DNA of 21,038 nt, taken from a virus. Of the stretch, positions 1 through 8,463 are shown one piece after another. The position numbers and the translations under genes are program-made. The DNA lies in the IMG/VR virus record IMGVR_UViG_3300010318_000075, positions 1 to 21,038 of that record. One strand, 5' to 3'. Each line of letters opens with the position of its first letter. Position 1 is the stretch's first letter. The notes beneath the pieces were generated by a model. The model was given only the letters and a program-made list of their open reading frames with translations, was not told the DNA's origin and did no database searches.

Positions 1-17
1 AATAGTTTAAAAGCCAT
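1..17 (-). CDS. First codons of a late gene cut by the window edge
   Basis: An ATG at 15-17 begins a reading frame (M-A-F-K-L...) that runs off the left edge. An exact TATAAATA octamer at 25-32 lies seven bases upstream, as at other late genes here. In T4 relatives the genes after the portal encode prohead core and protease proteins, but five codons cannot show which this is. Confidence 0.4.
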
Positions 18-24
18 ATAAAAT

Positions 25-32
25 TATTTATA
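25..32 (-). promoter_or_regulatory. T4-type late promoter octamer (exact TATAAATA)
   Basis: Reads TATAAATA on the minus strand, the T4 late promoter consensus, followed by seven bases and the ATG at 15-17. A T4-style start, five bases after the octamer, would fall two bases before the ATG. Confidence 0.6.
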
Positions 33-157
33 CAATAATAGCACTTTTTATAATTTTAATGCGATATAATACTATTAAATCTTAACAACATTACTACATT
101 GACATATATCTCTAATTTCCTCTTCATATATATCCCAACGTTCATCTATATACACCA

Positions 158-1333
158 CTACCCTACCACGAACAAAGTAGGTTCTGCACTTCCCATACCA
201 GGAGTTGCTCCTGTGAATAATTGTTCTTCTAATTTTTGTTTTTCCTGAATACCCTGCGTCATTAAATCTGTCGAAAATATTTGACCACCAAAAAGTTGTA
301 ATTGTCCATACTTACCACGAACATTGGCTACAGCAATTTTTGTTAACGCGAGAGCATACTCATACACCCAAAATTCCTTAATAATATCGCGAATTGGGCG
401 TTCCACATATGCTGATATTACACCATAAAAACGTGTATTTGCATTAGGCTGCGGATACATAGTCATGTACTGTGTTCTTTCATCAAATTTTAATTCACGC
501 TTTAGCGCGAGCATTTTTTCACGAGTATCTAACCAGTTCTTAAGCGTGTACCACGAAACTAAATCAAATCCATAATTACCCATTGCATAGCTAAAATATG
601 TTTGCTGTGCAAGTGTTTGTTCAATGGTAAATAAAGTGTTAATGCCTGTCGTACTTCCCTCTTCAAAATCTGTAACAGCTATAACTTTTCTATAATCCAT
701 TACATCATAATCAAACATCGAATTGAATTGCTCAACATTTGTATTTGTATCACATGCGCCTTGTAGCGTCACGCTATTTGTAGTTCTTTGAGTTGGTACA
801 AATGCACCGGTAAGAGATATAGAATGTGTAGCTTCAAATGATGTTAAAATATCGGTATACGTTGAGAAATTAAATAGCTGATAGTTTGATATGCCATCCG
901 TAAATACAGAAGAAAGTGTAGGTATAGATGTAAAGTATTGTGCTGGAATTGCGCTCGTACTTATGTATTCTGTTTGAGGTGACTCTACGTAAAATGTAGT
1001 AGATTTAGAAGTAGTTTGAGAATTATATACCTGTGATTGTGTTAAATTAGTATTTGCTAACGTATATAAAACATCTAATCTTATACCCTTATTACGTTCA
1101 TACAAATTAGAATCAAATATCAAATACTCTTGTGTATATCCCGCGTATTTTGAAAATAACTCACACGCAATGCTTATATTTTCAAAAATTTGATCCTGAT
1201 GTACTTCAACCGCGACAAGAGGTGCACCTAATGATCTTACAATTCTATCTGCAAGTCTACAAAATGAATCAATTCGATTGTTAAGATTGGTGGATTGAAA
1301 AGCCGAGATGGGCGTTATAACACAAGTAGCCAT
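158..1333 (-). CDS. Putative virion structural protein, 391 aa
   Basis: This 391-aa protein has no signal peptide or membrane segment. It follows the portal gene by 11 bases in the same direction, which suggests a head, neck or connector component. The N-terminal part (about residues 20-90) is helical, with a pattern (DQIFENISIACELF, then YAGYTQEYLIF) like that of adaptor or neck proteins in marine T4-like phages; this is a resemblance, not a firm assignment. The middle (about 105-250) is rich in Ser, Thr and aromatic residues and is probably beta-rich. The C-terminal third is charged and helical. A CATAAATA element at 1342-1349 sits eight bases before the ATG, so it should be expressed late. 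Confidence 0.6.
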   Translation of the reverse strand: MATCVITPISAFQSTNLNNRIDSFCRLADRIVRSLGAPLVAVEVHQDQIFENISIACELFSKYAGYTQEYLIFDSNLYERNKGIRLDVLYTLANTNLTQSQVYNSQTTSKSTTFYVESPQTEYISTSAIPAQYFTSIPTLSSVFTDGISNYQLFNFSTYTDILTSFEATHSISLTGAFVPTQRTTNSVTLQGACDTNTNVEQFNSMFDYDVMDYRKVIAVTDFEEGSTTGINTLFTIEQTLAQQTYFSYAMGNYGFDLVSWYTLKNWLDTREKMLALKRELKFDERTQYMTMYPQPNANTRFYGVISAYVERPIRDIIKEFWVYEYALALTKIAVANVRGKYGQLQLFGGQIFSTDLMTQGIQEKQKLEEQLFTGATPGMGSAEPTLFVVG

Positions 1334-1341
1334 ATCTCATT

Positions 1342-1349
1342 TATTTATG
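1342..1349 (-). promoter_or_regulatory. Late promoter octamer CATAAATA
   Basis: One mismatch to TATAAATA. A T4-style start would leave a three-base leader before the ATG at 1331-1333. It overlaps the end of the portal gene. Confidence 0.5.
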
Positions 1350-3138
1350 ACGCTTGTGGTGGCTCCGGACCACCTGGAGGTGCTTCTTCTGGTGATTGAA
1401 ATCCGCCTGGCGGTGTTTCAAATTCTTGCGGTTCTTCCATAGCTGCCATTCCACCGCCAAAGTCAGGAGGCGATTCTATACCACCTCCCATTGGCATTCC
1501 TCCTCCTCCCTCACCGCCGGCTTCCGCAGCACCTTGACCCATAGCGAGCTTCCAGTAAGGACCAGCTTGTTGAATTTGAGCAAGTTCCCACTCAAACTCT
1601 TTGTCTTTACGAAGATGCTCTCTATTGACTTTAATATCAAGATCTGACCAGTTGAGAACTTTTTTCTGCAAGTATGTTGGTGAAATAGTAGGTCCAGATG
1701 CGAGATTATTATAATTTGATACTTTAAGCTCTAATCTTTGGCTCTCTCTAAGCTCATAATAATTTGTAGGTGGGTTAAATTCGATATCGATATAGTAATC
1801 TTTGAGATCCAGTTTCTTCCAAAGTCCCTTTAACATCAAATGTGTTATAAATCCTTTTTTAATGCCAGCGGCAAAAATCTGCTGCATACGAATAATAAAA
1901 CGAGCAAATTTCAACTCTTCACGCAAAATACTACTACCATCTGTAACTTGTGAGAGTGGATCTAAGCGATTAACTGGGACTTTAAGCGCTTCATAAAGTT
2001 TCTTCACAAAGTACATAAGATCAGTCAATTCACCGAGATTTTGTCCGCCCGCCAATTGATTGACACTAGTACCTTCACTACCCGCTCTTTTTGCAAACCA
2101 AAAACTATCTAGCATGCTCTGAGGATTAAATTTACGAACAACATCGTTTTGATCAACATCAAAGGTTTTGCTTGACCAATATTGAGATATTAATTTACGA
2201 AGATATGCTTCAGCTTTTGGTGGAGGCATATTGCCCACATCGACGTTGAAAACTAAGCGCTCAGGCGCACGAACAAGTCTGTATATAACAATAGAATCTT
2301 CAATTAATGATAATTGTCTATATGCACGTCTAGCATTTTCAATAAATGGCAGTCTTACAGTTTTGTTTTGATTCCATATTCCGCTGTGTATATACACAAC
2401 TTGATTCTCTTGCATAGGAATCATTTTCTCTTCTACTTTCTTTTTAGGATTAGTAGCATCAAAAATAGGTTTTCTATAGAGAAATCCCTTTACAATCATA
2501 TTTTGAATATTACTATAAACAGGATCGATAATTTCTGAAGGCACTTTGACTACACCTAAAACTCCTTTATCTAAATGCTCTTTGTGAATAATGTGTTCAA
2601 AGTAAAGCTCTCCCTCGGTTAGAAGTTCTCTAAAATACATCCACCCTTTATTTTCTAAATCAAAATACTGAACATATTTTTGAAATTCAAGTTGTAACTG
2701 CTCGTAATCAACAGCTTCTAACTGCTTATTACGAATTTTAAGAGTCATTACGTTGTTTTGATAATTTTTATTAATAGTCTCATCACATATTTCATCCAAT
2801 GCATTGGATACTTCAGCAAATGCTGCCATTATTCTATAGTCTTGAAGACGCGCACTCTTGTCTTCTTGAATATTAGCATACAGTAGATTGCCAAAATTGA
2901 CATCATGATACTCACCAAATACAGTCGAAAATAAATTAGATTGAGAGACAGAATGCTTAGAAAGCGCTTCATTTCTACGAATGCCCGTTTCTTCAAATGT
3001 CTTGTATTTTGGATTTTCCCGTTCTGTAAAATTCATTACATCAAATCCAGTATACGGCAATTTAGAAGAAATATATGACATTAACTGCCTTCCAAAAGTC
3101 TGCTGTACATTTGATTGACTGCTATATTTGTTGTCCAT
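1345..3138 (-). CDS. 20: Portal (head-tail vertex) protein, T4 gp20-like
   Basis: This 597-aa protein should form the dodecameric portal ring through which DNA is packaged and to which the tail attaches. The diagnostic region is about residues 290-400: RAPERLVFNVDVGNMPPPKA matches the conserved T4 gp20 block, followed by a Lys/Arg-rich stretch, then LAGGQNLGELTDLMYFVKKL and VPVNRLDP, in the same order as in gp20. The C-terminus (about 535-597) is a low-complexity Gly/Pro/Met/Glu tail not typical of T4 gp20. The length is close to the family's (T4 about 520 aa) plus that tail. The start ATG at 3136-3138 follows a TAAATA element by six bases. Confidence 0.93.
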   Translation of the reverse strand: MDNKYSSQSNVQQTFGRQLMSYISSKLPYTGFDVMNFTERENPKYKTFEETGIRRNEALSKHSVSQSNLFSTVFGEYHDVNFGNLLYANIQEDKSARLQDYRIMAAFAEVSNALDEICDETINKNYQNNVMTLKIRNKQLEAVDYEQLQLEFQKYVQYFDLENKGWMYFRELLTEGELYFEHIIHKEHLDKGVLGVVKVPSEIIDPVYSNIQNMIVKGFLYRKPIFDATNPKKKVEEKMIPMQENQVVYIHSGIWNQNKTVRLPFIENARRAYRQLSLIEDSIVIYRLVRAPERLVFNVDVGNMPPPKAEAYLRKLISQYWSSKTFDVDQNDVVRKFNPQSMLDSFWFAKRAGSEGTSVNQLAGGQNLGELTDLMYFVKKLYEALKVPVNRLDPLSQVTDGSSILREELKFARFIIRMQQIFAAGIKKGFITHLMLKGLWKKLDLKDYYIDIEFNPPTNYYELRESQRLELKVSNYNNLASGPTISPTYLQKKVLNWSDLDIKVNREHLRKDKEFEWELAQIQQAGPYWKLAMGQGAAEAGGEGGGGMPMGGGIESPPDFGGGMAAMEEPQEFETPPGGFQSPEEAPPGGPEPPQAS

Positions 3139-3144
3139 TGAAAT

Positions 3145-3152
3145 TATTTAGT
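3145..3152 (-). promoter_or_regulatory. Late promoter-like element (ACTAAATA) of the portal gene
   Basis: Matches the last six bases of TATAAATA and lies six bases before the portal ATG. A T4-style start would give a one-base leader. Confidence 0.45.
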
Positions 3153-3169
3153 CAATCCTAACAAAACAG

Positions 3170-4321
3170 CTACGCTGAAAATGTAAAATGAGTGTTATAT
3201 GCATCAAGTGTAGTACTGTAACCAGCTTCATTTATGACAACTATATTAAAATCACCTGATGCAGTTAAATTAGGAACATTAATTGTCATATAATTTTCGT
3301 TTACGTAATTATAGCTACTTAAAATATAGCAGCTAATAGTATCATAATATGTAAAATCGAGCGCGGTAAGCTGACCATAAAATGAATCGCTATTATTACT
3401 GCATAGCGCAACCGTTGTTGTGTATTGAAAATTTTTACCCGCTAATGTTATTACCGAGCCAATGTCTGTACTCGTAAGTAAAATATCATTAAGGATAGGC
3501 TTTCCTATACCAGTAGTATTTGCAAAAAAAACATCAGTAATTTGCGGTGTAGCTGAAATGTAGATAGACTCAGTAAAGCCTGGAAGATCTAATGCGCTAA
3601 GTGTGGCATAATCATCGTACGTGGTGTATAATCTATTATAAGGTGCTCCTGAAAGTGTTCTTGTAGCATAAAAATTTGCATCAATAAAGAATATATTTTT
3701 TGTATTAGATTGTGGTGCTTCAGGAAATAACCATCCCTTAATTGTAAAGCTTGTATCGCCACTAACTCTATAATTATCATTTGCATTTAACTCTTCTGGA
3801 TATCGCAAATCTATGCTTCCAGACCAATCTACTTCAGATCTAATTTCATACGTCTCAGTTAAATTAAAGGCGCTTGGTATTTTCCATACAATAATAATAT
3901 ATGGATTAGTATATGCTCCAAAATTCGAAATAATCTGCTCTATATCAGTTTGATATTTTGCTAATATACTAAGATTAACACTTATATTAATTGGAACAGG
4001 TGTATCTATTTTACTTGAAAATTCAGTAGATTTTTGTTCTAGCGTAGTAGGATAATAAAAGCCCTCAATTTTATTAAACACGCGAGATGGATCGCGCTGT
4101 ACCCTATTAATAGAAACACTAACAACAGGAAGAGTTATGTTTTTTGCTTTATTAACAATATCATATATTACACGCTGCTTCGGTGCATAGACATACCGCA
4201 CTTCAATTTGATCTGCTGTTGATCTGTCGTTATTAAATCTCTTAATAACACAATCATCAAATGCCGCAATAAATTGAGTAATAACATCTTTAATTTCAAA
4301 ATGAAATGCTTGATTATTCAC
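3170..4321 (-). CDS. Tail terminator/sheath stabiliser-like protein (gp15-like) with Ig-like C-terminus
   Basis: The N-terminal 240 residues follow the layout of T4 gp15, which caps the tail tube and sheath: a YVYAPKQRVI segment, then LPVVSVSINRV, an ISVNLSILAKYQTDIEQII segment, and TSFTIKGWLFPEAPQ, matching gp15's conserved SLTFEVNGWMYPP region. After about residue 245 there is an extra domain of about 130 residues (ATPQITDVFF, SVITLAGKNF, MTINVPNLTASGDFNIVVIN) with the look of an IPT/TIG immunoglobulin-like fold, a common phage surface decoration. The start codon is GTG at 4319-4321, placed six bases after AGTAAATA. It could instead be another gp3/gp15-family neck protein. Confidence 0.6.
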   Translation of the reverse strand: MNNQAFHFEIKDVITQFIAAFDDCVIKRFNNDRSTADQIEVRYVYAPKQRVIYDIVNKAKNITLPVVSVSINRVQRDPSRVFNKIEGFYYPTTLEQKSTEFSSKIDTPVPINISVNLSILAKYQTDIEQIISNFGAYTNPYIIIVWKIPSAFNLTETYEIRSEVDWSGSIDLRYPEELNANDNYRVSGDTSFTIKGWLFPEAPQSNTKNIFFIDANFYATRTLSGAPYNRLYTTYDDYATLSALDLPGFTESIYISATPQITDVFFANTTGIGKPILNDILLTSTDIGSVITLAGKNFQYTTTVALCSNNSDSFYGQLTALDFTYYDTISCYILSSYNYVNENYMTINVPNLTASGDFNIVVINEAGYSTTLDAYNTHFTFSA

Positions 4322-4327
4322 TACATC

Positions 4328-4335
4328 TATTTACT
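4328..4335 (-). promoter_or_regulatory. Late promoter-like element (AGTAAATA) before a GTG start
   Basis: Six bases separate this TAAATA-type element from the GTG at 4319-4321. The spacing agrees with the other late genes and supports GTG as the real start. It overlaps the last base of the upstream DUF1501 gene. Confidence 0.4.
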
Positions 4336-5576
4336 CACAACAAAATACTATTAATAGGTTTTCCTCTATCAGCTAATTTAAATGGCCTTCCTTCTGGCGA
4401 TACAAGTTCTTGTTCAATTGGAAGGTTTGCAGCGCGTGCAATTGTCGCGTTAAAATCCATAGGTGAAACTTGTCCCTCAACAACCTTCATACCTTTTTCA
4501 TCAGTAGTGCCGTATACTTGCCCGCCGCGAATGCCCGCACCAATTAAAACACCACTAAATGCACTTGGATGATGATCACGGCCATTATTAATATTAATAT
4601 TCGGTGTACGACCAAAATCAGTCGCAATAACTATTAATGTTTTACTTAATAACCCGGATGATTGAAGATCATTAATAAGTGCATTTACAGCTTTATCTAA
4701 TATTAGTAGTTTTGTTTCGAGTGCTTCAAAGTTATTAACGTGTGTATCCCATCCGCTATCCTGTACCTCGATAAACTTGCAGTTACCCCTCTCAATCAAT
4801 CTCTTTGCAAGACAACATCCCTGTCCAAAACGGCTATCACCATATTTCTCACGAATATGTTGACTTTCTTTTGATAAATCAAATACTTCTAAATCTTTAG
4901 AATTGAGAAGGCGAATTGTTTGATCATAAAATTCAGTGTAGCTCTTCTTCTGTGGATTCAATAAGCTTTGTGTTTCCGGTTCCATTTTTTTAAGAATGGA
5001 AACGCGCTTCGAAAACTCTTCAGTGCTCTTAATAGTTGAGTTATCAAGTCCACGAACAGGATCAGAAATTGGAACCGGTGCATACTTTTTAGGCATCCAG
5101 CCAGCTCCTGGATGATCAGCAGGTCCGCTTATAAGCACGTTTTGTGGAATGGTGTGTAGCTTTCCAGTATCTTGCAAATTGCACATCCAAGCGCCTAAAT
5201 TAGGATGAACAATAGTTCCAATCTTTTTAAAACTAGTACGTTGAATATATTGTGCTTGCTCGTGTGCTCCTGTGGTTACAGTCAAAGAACGTACAATTGC
5301 CATCTTATCTCCATGTTTTGCTATATTTGGCAAGTGCTGAGATATTTCATGACCAGCAGAAGTTCTAATTGTAGAGAATTCTCCCTTTACATCCTCATTA
5401 GTTTTTGGATCCCATGAGTCGAGATGACTCATTCCACCATTCATATAAAGATAAATAATGTGCTCTGCAGTCTTTGAATTTGCAGGAAGCGCGCCTCGCA
5501 CTTCAGGCATAATAGATACTCCTAAGCTAGTGTATGCAAGATTTAATATAAAATCACGACGAGTTGTTGTTTTCAT
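4335..5576 (-). CDS. DUF1501 family exported protein (alkaline-phosphatase-like fold)
   Basis: A 413-aa member of the DUF1501 family, typical of Planctomycetota and Verrucomicrobiota and related in fold to alkaline phosphatases and sulfatases. It opens with a Tat-type signal (TTRRDFI, Arg6-Arg7, then a hydrophobic stretch), as family members do. Family motifs are present: LYMNGGMSHLDSWDPK near residue 50, GWDTH, a DFGRTP motif, and GRDHHPSAFSGVLIGAGI, containing the likely metal-binding His and Asp residues. Its biochemical role is unknown even in bacteria. In those genomes it is usually paired with a DUF1549/DUF1553 gene, and that partner is also here, two genes upstream. Its ATG overlaps the stop of the small gene upstream (ATGA), so the two are translationally coupled. 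A bacterial-type exported protein inside a phage structural cluster is unusual. Confidence 0.9.
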   Translation of the reverse strand: MKTTTRRDFILNLAYTSLGVSIMPEVRGALPANSKTAEHIIYLYMNGGMSHLDSWDPKTNEDVKGEFSTIRTSAGHEISQHLPNIAKHGDKMAIVRSLTVTTGAHEQAQYIQRTSFKKIGTIVHPNLGAWMCNLQDTGKLHTIPQNVLISGPADHPGAGWMPKKYAPVPISDPVRGLDNSTIKSTEEFSKRVSILKKMEPETQSLLNPQKKSYTEFYDQTIRLLNSKDLEVFDLSKESQHIREKYGDSRFGQGCCLAKRLIERGNCKFIEVQDSGWDTHVNNFEALETKLLILDKAVNALINDLQSSGLLSKTLIVIATDFGRTPNININNGRDHHPSAFSGVLIGAGIRGGQVYGTTDEKGMKVVEGQVSPMDFNATIARAANLPIEQELVSPEGRPFKLADRGKPINSILL

Positions 5577-5782
5577 GGTTGTGCTGCTTTAAGTTTTATA
5601 TAATACTGCGGATCTTTCGCAAGGCGATCGCGTACAATTTTTTCCGCAATTTTTGGATCATCTGTATATTTCATTTCAATATCGATACCAATTTGTAAAT
5701 GTTTGTGAAACGATTTTTTATCGGTCATATTTTCTAATATGATATTATTATAATTGTTCCATATGTTTAAATTATCACTCAT
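5573..5782 (-). CDS. Small DUF5661-like protein, 69 aa
   Basis: A 69-aa acidic protein with no signal peptide. The second half (IGIDIEMKYTDDPKIAEKIV, then RDRLAKDPQYYIKL) follows the DUF5661 pattern, in which a 'type E.EHT.DP..A..IA..HLAE.P.YY..L' segment is conserved in many phage and bacterial proteins of unknown function. It lies between the DUF1549 and DUF1501 genes, sharing one base with the former's stop (TAATG) and four bases with the latter's start (ATGA). The three genes form one coupled unit. A TATAAATA directly abutting its ATG is also the end of the upstream coding frame and may be chance. Confidence 0.75.
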   Translation of the reverse strand: MSDNLNIWNNYNNIILENMTDKKSFHKHLQIGIDIEMKYTDDPKIAEKIVRDRLAKDPQYYIKLKAAQP

Positions 5783-7545
5783 TATTTATAAAATTTAAAT
5801 TCTGTGGTATTTATAAGCGTCCATATAGCATCTTTTTCTGATACATTTGCAAGCATTGATTTTTCACGCACAGTTGATGGACGGCATAGGATAGCTTTGA
5901 AAAGAATCTCTACTTGCTCATTTGGTGTTTTATTTCTTATACGTTCAAATAAATATCCTGTTTCGCTAGATGCAATATCGACGATTTGTCCATTCATAAA
6001 AGAAATTACTTGTGTTACGGATCCTTCCGTGGATGATGTATCTATTAATTCTCTATCCGATCTGCCCAACTGTTCAAGAATTGTATTCATTGCACTTGTA
6101 TCGTTTATTTCAGATGCTCGCACAAGTGTGAGATTTTTATATTTTGGTGCATCGGTGTATTTATTTCTTATAACTGTGTTATATTGATCAACGCGATTTT
6201 TTACATTTTCAACATTAATATCCTCAATATCAATTTTCATTGTCTTAACATATTCACTATCGAAATTAGTTCTATATTTCTCAGGTAGCTCTACAACAAG
6301 TGCAAGCGTTGAGTCCCATAGTTGTTCAGCTGTCAGTCTGCGCTGAACCGGACCAATGAAAACAAAACGACTACTGTTAGCATTTTGACCTTCATAAAGA
6401 GCTCTTTCAAATAACTGCGTTTTACACAAAATGCGAATAAACTCTTTTGTATCATAATTTATTTTAATAAAAATGCTGGATAATAAGTTTAGCAGAGGAC
6501 TATTCAACTTACTACTATCTTGTATATTATCATATTCTCTAATTATATATTGACCAAAAATTTGACACCACATTCTATTCACAAAGTTTTTTGTAAATGT
6601 AGGATGTTTTGAACTTGTGAGCCAATTTACTGCGTCGACTCTCAGATCTTCACTCTTCGGTAGAACCTTTCCATCCAAGGTTTTTGCACTCACTGTACTA
6701 TTTGGCTTACCATCACTGTATTGATAATCATGTGGCAATTTAAGCGTTCTTGAGTTATCTAAAATTACAGATGCTTGAGTTGCGCGAAGAAAATTATTAA
6801 GTCTATTATTAAGTCCTCTATTTTTTTCAGGATCTTCTTTTATGAGTGCCTCGACATCAGTTCTTAACATTTTAAGCTTAGCGTTGTACTCTGTACTCGT
6901 TTTATTAAGGACAATTTGAGGAAAAAACGCTGCCATTTCATAAAATTGCATTTGTGAAATGTCTTGAAAAGGATCATCGTGGCACTGTGCGCAACTAATA
7001 TCTGTTCCTGCAAACACTTTGAATGTAGCAATTAAATTATCAAGTGGCATTCCATAATCTCTGTAGTAATACCCGGTAGCAGGATTATCATAATAGCTAC
7101 CTGAACTTAAAAGCAGATCCCTTACAAAAATATTATATGGTTTATTTTGCGCAATTGAATTCTTAATATACTCAATATATGGTATTCCATTGAAATTATT
7201 AATTGGTGAAAGTCTTTCTCTCAAACGTAGCGAATTAGCCCAATAATTATACTGAGAAGATACAAATCCGGGATGATTTATAAGAAAATCAATTAAACGC
7301 TTACGCTTATCTTTCACTTGTATCTTGTTAAAAGACTCATACTCAAAATATGTTGGAATTCTTCCAATAATTGTGAGGTAAGCTCGCTTAACAAAATCAT
7401 CATCACTAATAATGCTGTTGGGCTGTACTTTTGCTAATTTATATTGATCCATTAACACAGTATCTATTTGATTGCTATAATTCTGCGCTATTGATGAAGA
7501 AACACAAAAAAATATTACACAAACAAGTTCAATTACACCTTTCAT
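5782..7545 (-). CDS. Secreted DUF1549/DUF1553 protein with a CxxCH motif
   Basis: A 587-aa protein beginning with a Sec signal peptide (hydrophobic residues 4-20, cleavage likely near SIAQ). The DUF1549 region follows (about 30-210) and contains CAQCHDDPF at residues 185-193, a CxxCH that could bind c-type heme and that is characteristic of this planctomycete family. Next is a DUF1553-like region (about 300-430): VNWLTSSKHPTFTKNFVNRM, FGQYI, then QRRLTAEQLWDS. Many planctomycete members are longer and carry extra N-terminal cytochrome domains; this is the compact form. Its function in bacteria is not established; it is commonly encoded beside DUF1501, as here. The gene starts after a TAAATA-type late element at 7561-7568 with a leader of about ten bases, so it is probably expressed late with the virion genes. 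Confidence 0.9.
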   Translation of the reverse strand: MKGVIELVCVIFFCVSSSIAQNYSNQIDTVLMDQYKLAKVQPNSIISDDDFVKRAYLTIIGRIPTYFEYESFNKIQVKDKRKRLIDFLINHPGFVSSQYNYWANSLRLRERLSPINNFNGIPYIEYIKNSIAQNKPYNIFVRDLLLSSGSYYDNPATGYYYRDYGMPLDNLIATFKVFAGTDISCAQCHDDPFQDISQMQFYEMAAFFPQIVLNKTSTEYNAKLKMLRTDVEALIKEDPEKNRGLNNRLNNFLRATQASVILDNSRTLKLPHDYQYSDGKPNSTVSAKTLDGKVLPKSEDLRVDAVNWLTSSKHPTFTKNFVNRMWCQIFGQYIIREYDNIQDSSKLNSPLLNLLSSIFIKINYDTKEFIRILCKTQLFERALYEGQNANSSRFVFIGPVQRRLTAEQLWDSTLALVVELPEKYRTNFDSEYVKTMKIDIEDINVENVKNRVDQYNTVIRNKYTDAPKYKNLTLVRASEINDTSAMNTILEQLGRSDRELIDTSSTEGSVTQVISFMNGQIVDIASSETGYLFERIRNKTPNEQVEILFKAILCRPSTVREKSMLANVSEKDAIWTLINTTEFKFYK

Positions 7546-7560
7546 AATATTACTGTATTA

Positions 7561-7568
7561 TATTTATT
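7561..7568 (-). promoter_or_regulatory. Late promoter octamer (AATAAATA), DUF1549/DUF1501 operon
   Basis: One mismatch to TATAAATA. A T4-style start would fall about ten bases before the ATG at 7543-7545. It lies in the divergent region 7546-7640, opposite a second late element for the plus-strand gene. Confidence 0.5.
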
Positions 7569-7626
7569 CAAAAATCAATACTTTATGTAAAAAATATTAT
7601 CGAGGCAATTATTATCCAATACCTTC

Positions 7627-7634
7627 AATAAATA
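7627..7634 (+). promoter_or_regulatory. Late promoter octamer (AATAAATA), plus strand
   Basis: Followed by six bases and the ATG at 7641, giving a predicted one-base leader. It is one of two plus-strand examples of the rule that late octamers abut start codons. Confidence 0.5.
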
Positions 7635-7640
7635 TACTAT

Positions 7641-7967
7641 ATGCCAATTCCAACAACAAACGACGGAACAACGTATTATAATATCAATCAATGTAAGTCA
7701 TTTCGTGTAGCACTTACAACAGCTCTTTCATCTTTTCCTAGCCAGGTATGCTCGGAAGTTATTGTAAAAAACACTTCAGGGCAAGACATTTTGATATACG
7801 ATCAAAACTTCTTTGACGATACAAACAGCTTCGCCTTATCTGCTGATAATGAATTTACATTTAGAGGTGTAACGAATTCAGATCAAATTAGCGCAAAAAC
7901 AACAGGTGGCGCAGGATCAATTAGCATAAGAACACAGTTCTTTTCTATTGCTGTGCAGCGTCCTTAA
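7641..7967 (+). CDS. Small late protein, 108 aa, possibly virion-associated
   Basis: A 108-aa protein with no signal peptide or membrane segment, rich in Thr, Ser and aromatic residues and probably beta-structured. The segment VIVKNTSGQDILIYDQNFF and the closing SISIRTQFFSIAVQ resemble small beta-sandwich decoration or fibre-associated proteins seen in marine phages, but no named family is recognised. It is one of only two plus-strand genes here. Its stop is directly adjacent to the stop of the convergent metalloprotease gene (7967/7968). A late element precedes it, so a structural role is reasonable. Confidence 0.65.
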   Translation: MPIPTTNDGTTYYNINQCKSFRVALTTALSSFPSQVCSEVIVKNTSGQDILIYDQNFFDDTNSFALSADNEFTFRGVTNSDQISAKTTGGAGSISIRTQFFSIAVQRP

Positions 7968-8450
7968 TTATTTATTTTTTTCTCGTGCAATAAAAAATTG
8001 GCGATACTTATACATCTCTTTTAGTGAAATTTTTGTCTGTGATTGAAATTCACCGTGCATAATATCATCTGGATTAGTTGAATGTGGTAAATCCATAATA
8101 TGCCCTATTTCATGAAGTAGTGTGGTAATAAGTGGAATCTTTTTACTGCAAAACCTTGCAAAAAAACCACCAGTGTGCCATTTTGTATTTATATCAAGCA
8201 CAATATCCCAATTTCCGGGTCCCTTTTTATCTCTACACTCCGCTACACGCGTAGGATATTTTTGCTTATCAATTGTACCATCAAAAAAAATTCGGCACTG
8301 CAACTCTCCATAGCCGTATTTAAATTCTACCAACCCAGCCATGGTTCGATTCCACTCACTCATCGCTTTTTTAAGAGCAACTATTATTTTTGTTTGAGTG
8401 AGATTGCTTGGAATGTGTGAAGGTAAAAATACACAACTTACTGTAGTCAT
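7968..8450 (-). CDS. Matrixin-like zinc metalloprotease, 160 aa
   Basis: The catalytic signature HEIGHIMDLPH (His113, Glu114, His117, His123) is the HExxHxxGxxH-type zinc site of metzincins, and DDIMH about eight residues later fits the Met-turn. Upstream, IIVALKKAMSEWN and a WDIVLDINTKWHTGGFFARF segment match the matrixin (M10) layout. There is no signal peptide or propeptide, so it would act in the cytoplasm or be carried in the particle; possible roles are virion protein processing or cleavage of a host protein. The ATG at 8448-8450 is chosen over a start 14 codons upstream because CATAAATA lies exactly five bases before it and the longer form would run into the tRNA-like element at 8462-8530. 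Confidence 0.85.
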   Translation of the reverse strand: MTTVSCVFLPSHIPSNLTQTKIIVALKKAMSEWNRTMAGLVEFKYGYGELQCRIFFDGTIDKQKYPTRVAECRDKKGPGNWDIVLDINTKWHTGGFFARFCSKKIPLITTLLHEIGHIMDLPHSTNPDDIMHGEFQSQTKISLKEMYKYRQFFIAREKNK

Positions 8451-8455
8451 GTATA

Positions 8456-8463
8456 TATTTATG
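8456..8463 (-). promoter_or_regulatory. Late promoter octamer (CATAAATA) with start on the ATG
   Basis: Exactly five bases separate the octamer from the metalloprotease ATG, so a T4-type late transcript would begin on the A of the start codon. This decides the start choice for the gene. Confidence 0.55.

Noticed and set aside
60-157. Short GTG-started frame (about 27 aa) after the 391-aa gene
   Set aside because: It reads plausibly (YIDERWDIYEEEIRDI) but is very short, overlaps the previous stop region and has no start signal; not enough to call.
5783-5790. TATAAATA directly abutting the ATG of the small DUF5661-like gene
   Set aside because: It encodes the last codons and stop of the upstream protein and has no spacer; the three genes are already coupled, so an extra promoter is not needed.
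5804-6187. 127-aa plus-strand open frame inside the DUF1549 gene
   Set aside because: It is antisense to a clear family domain and has no start signal; a shadow frame.
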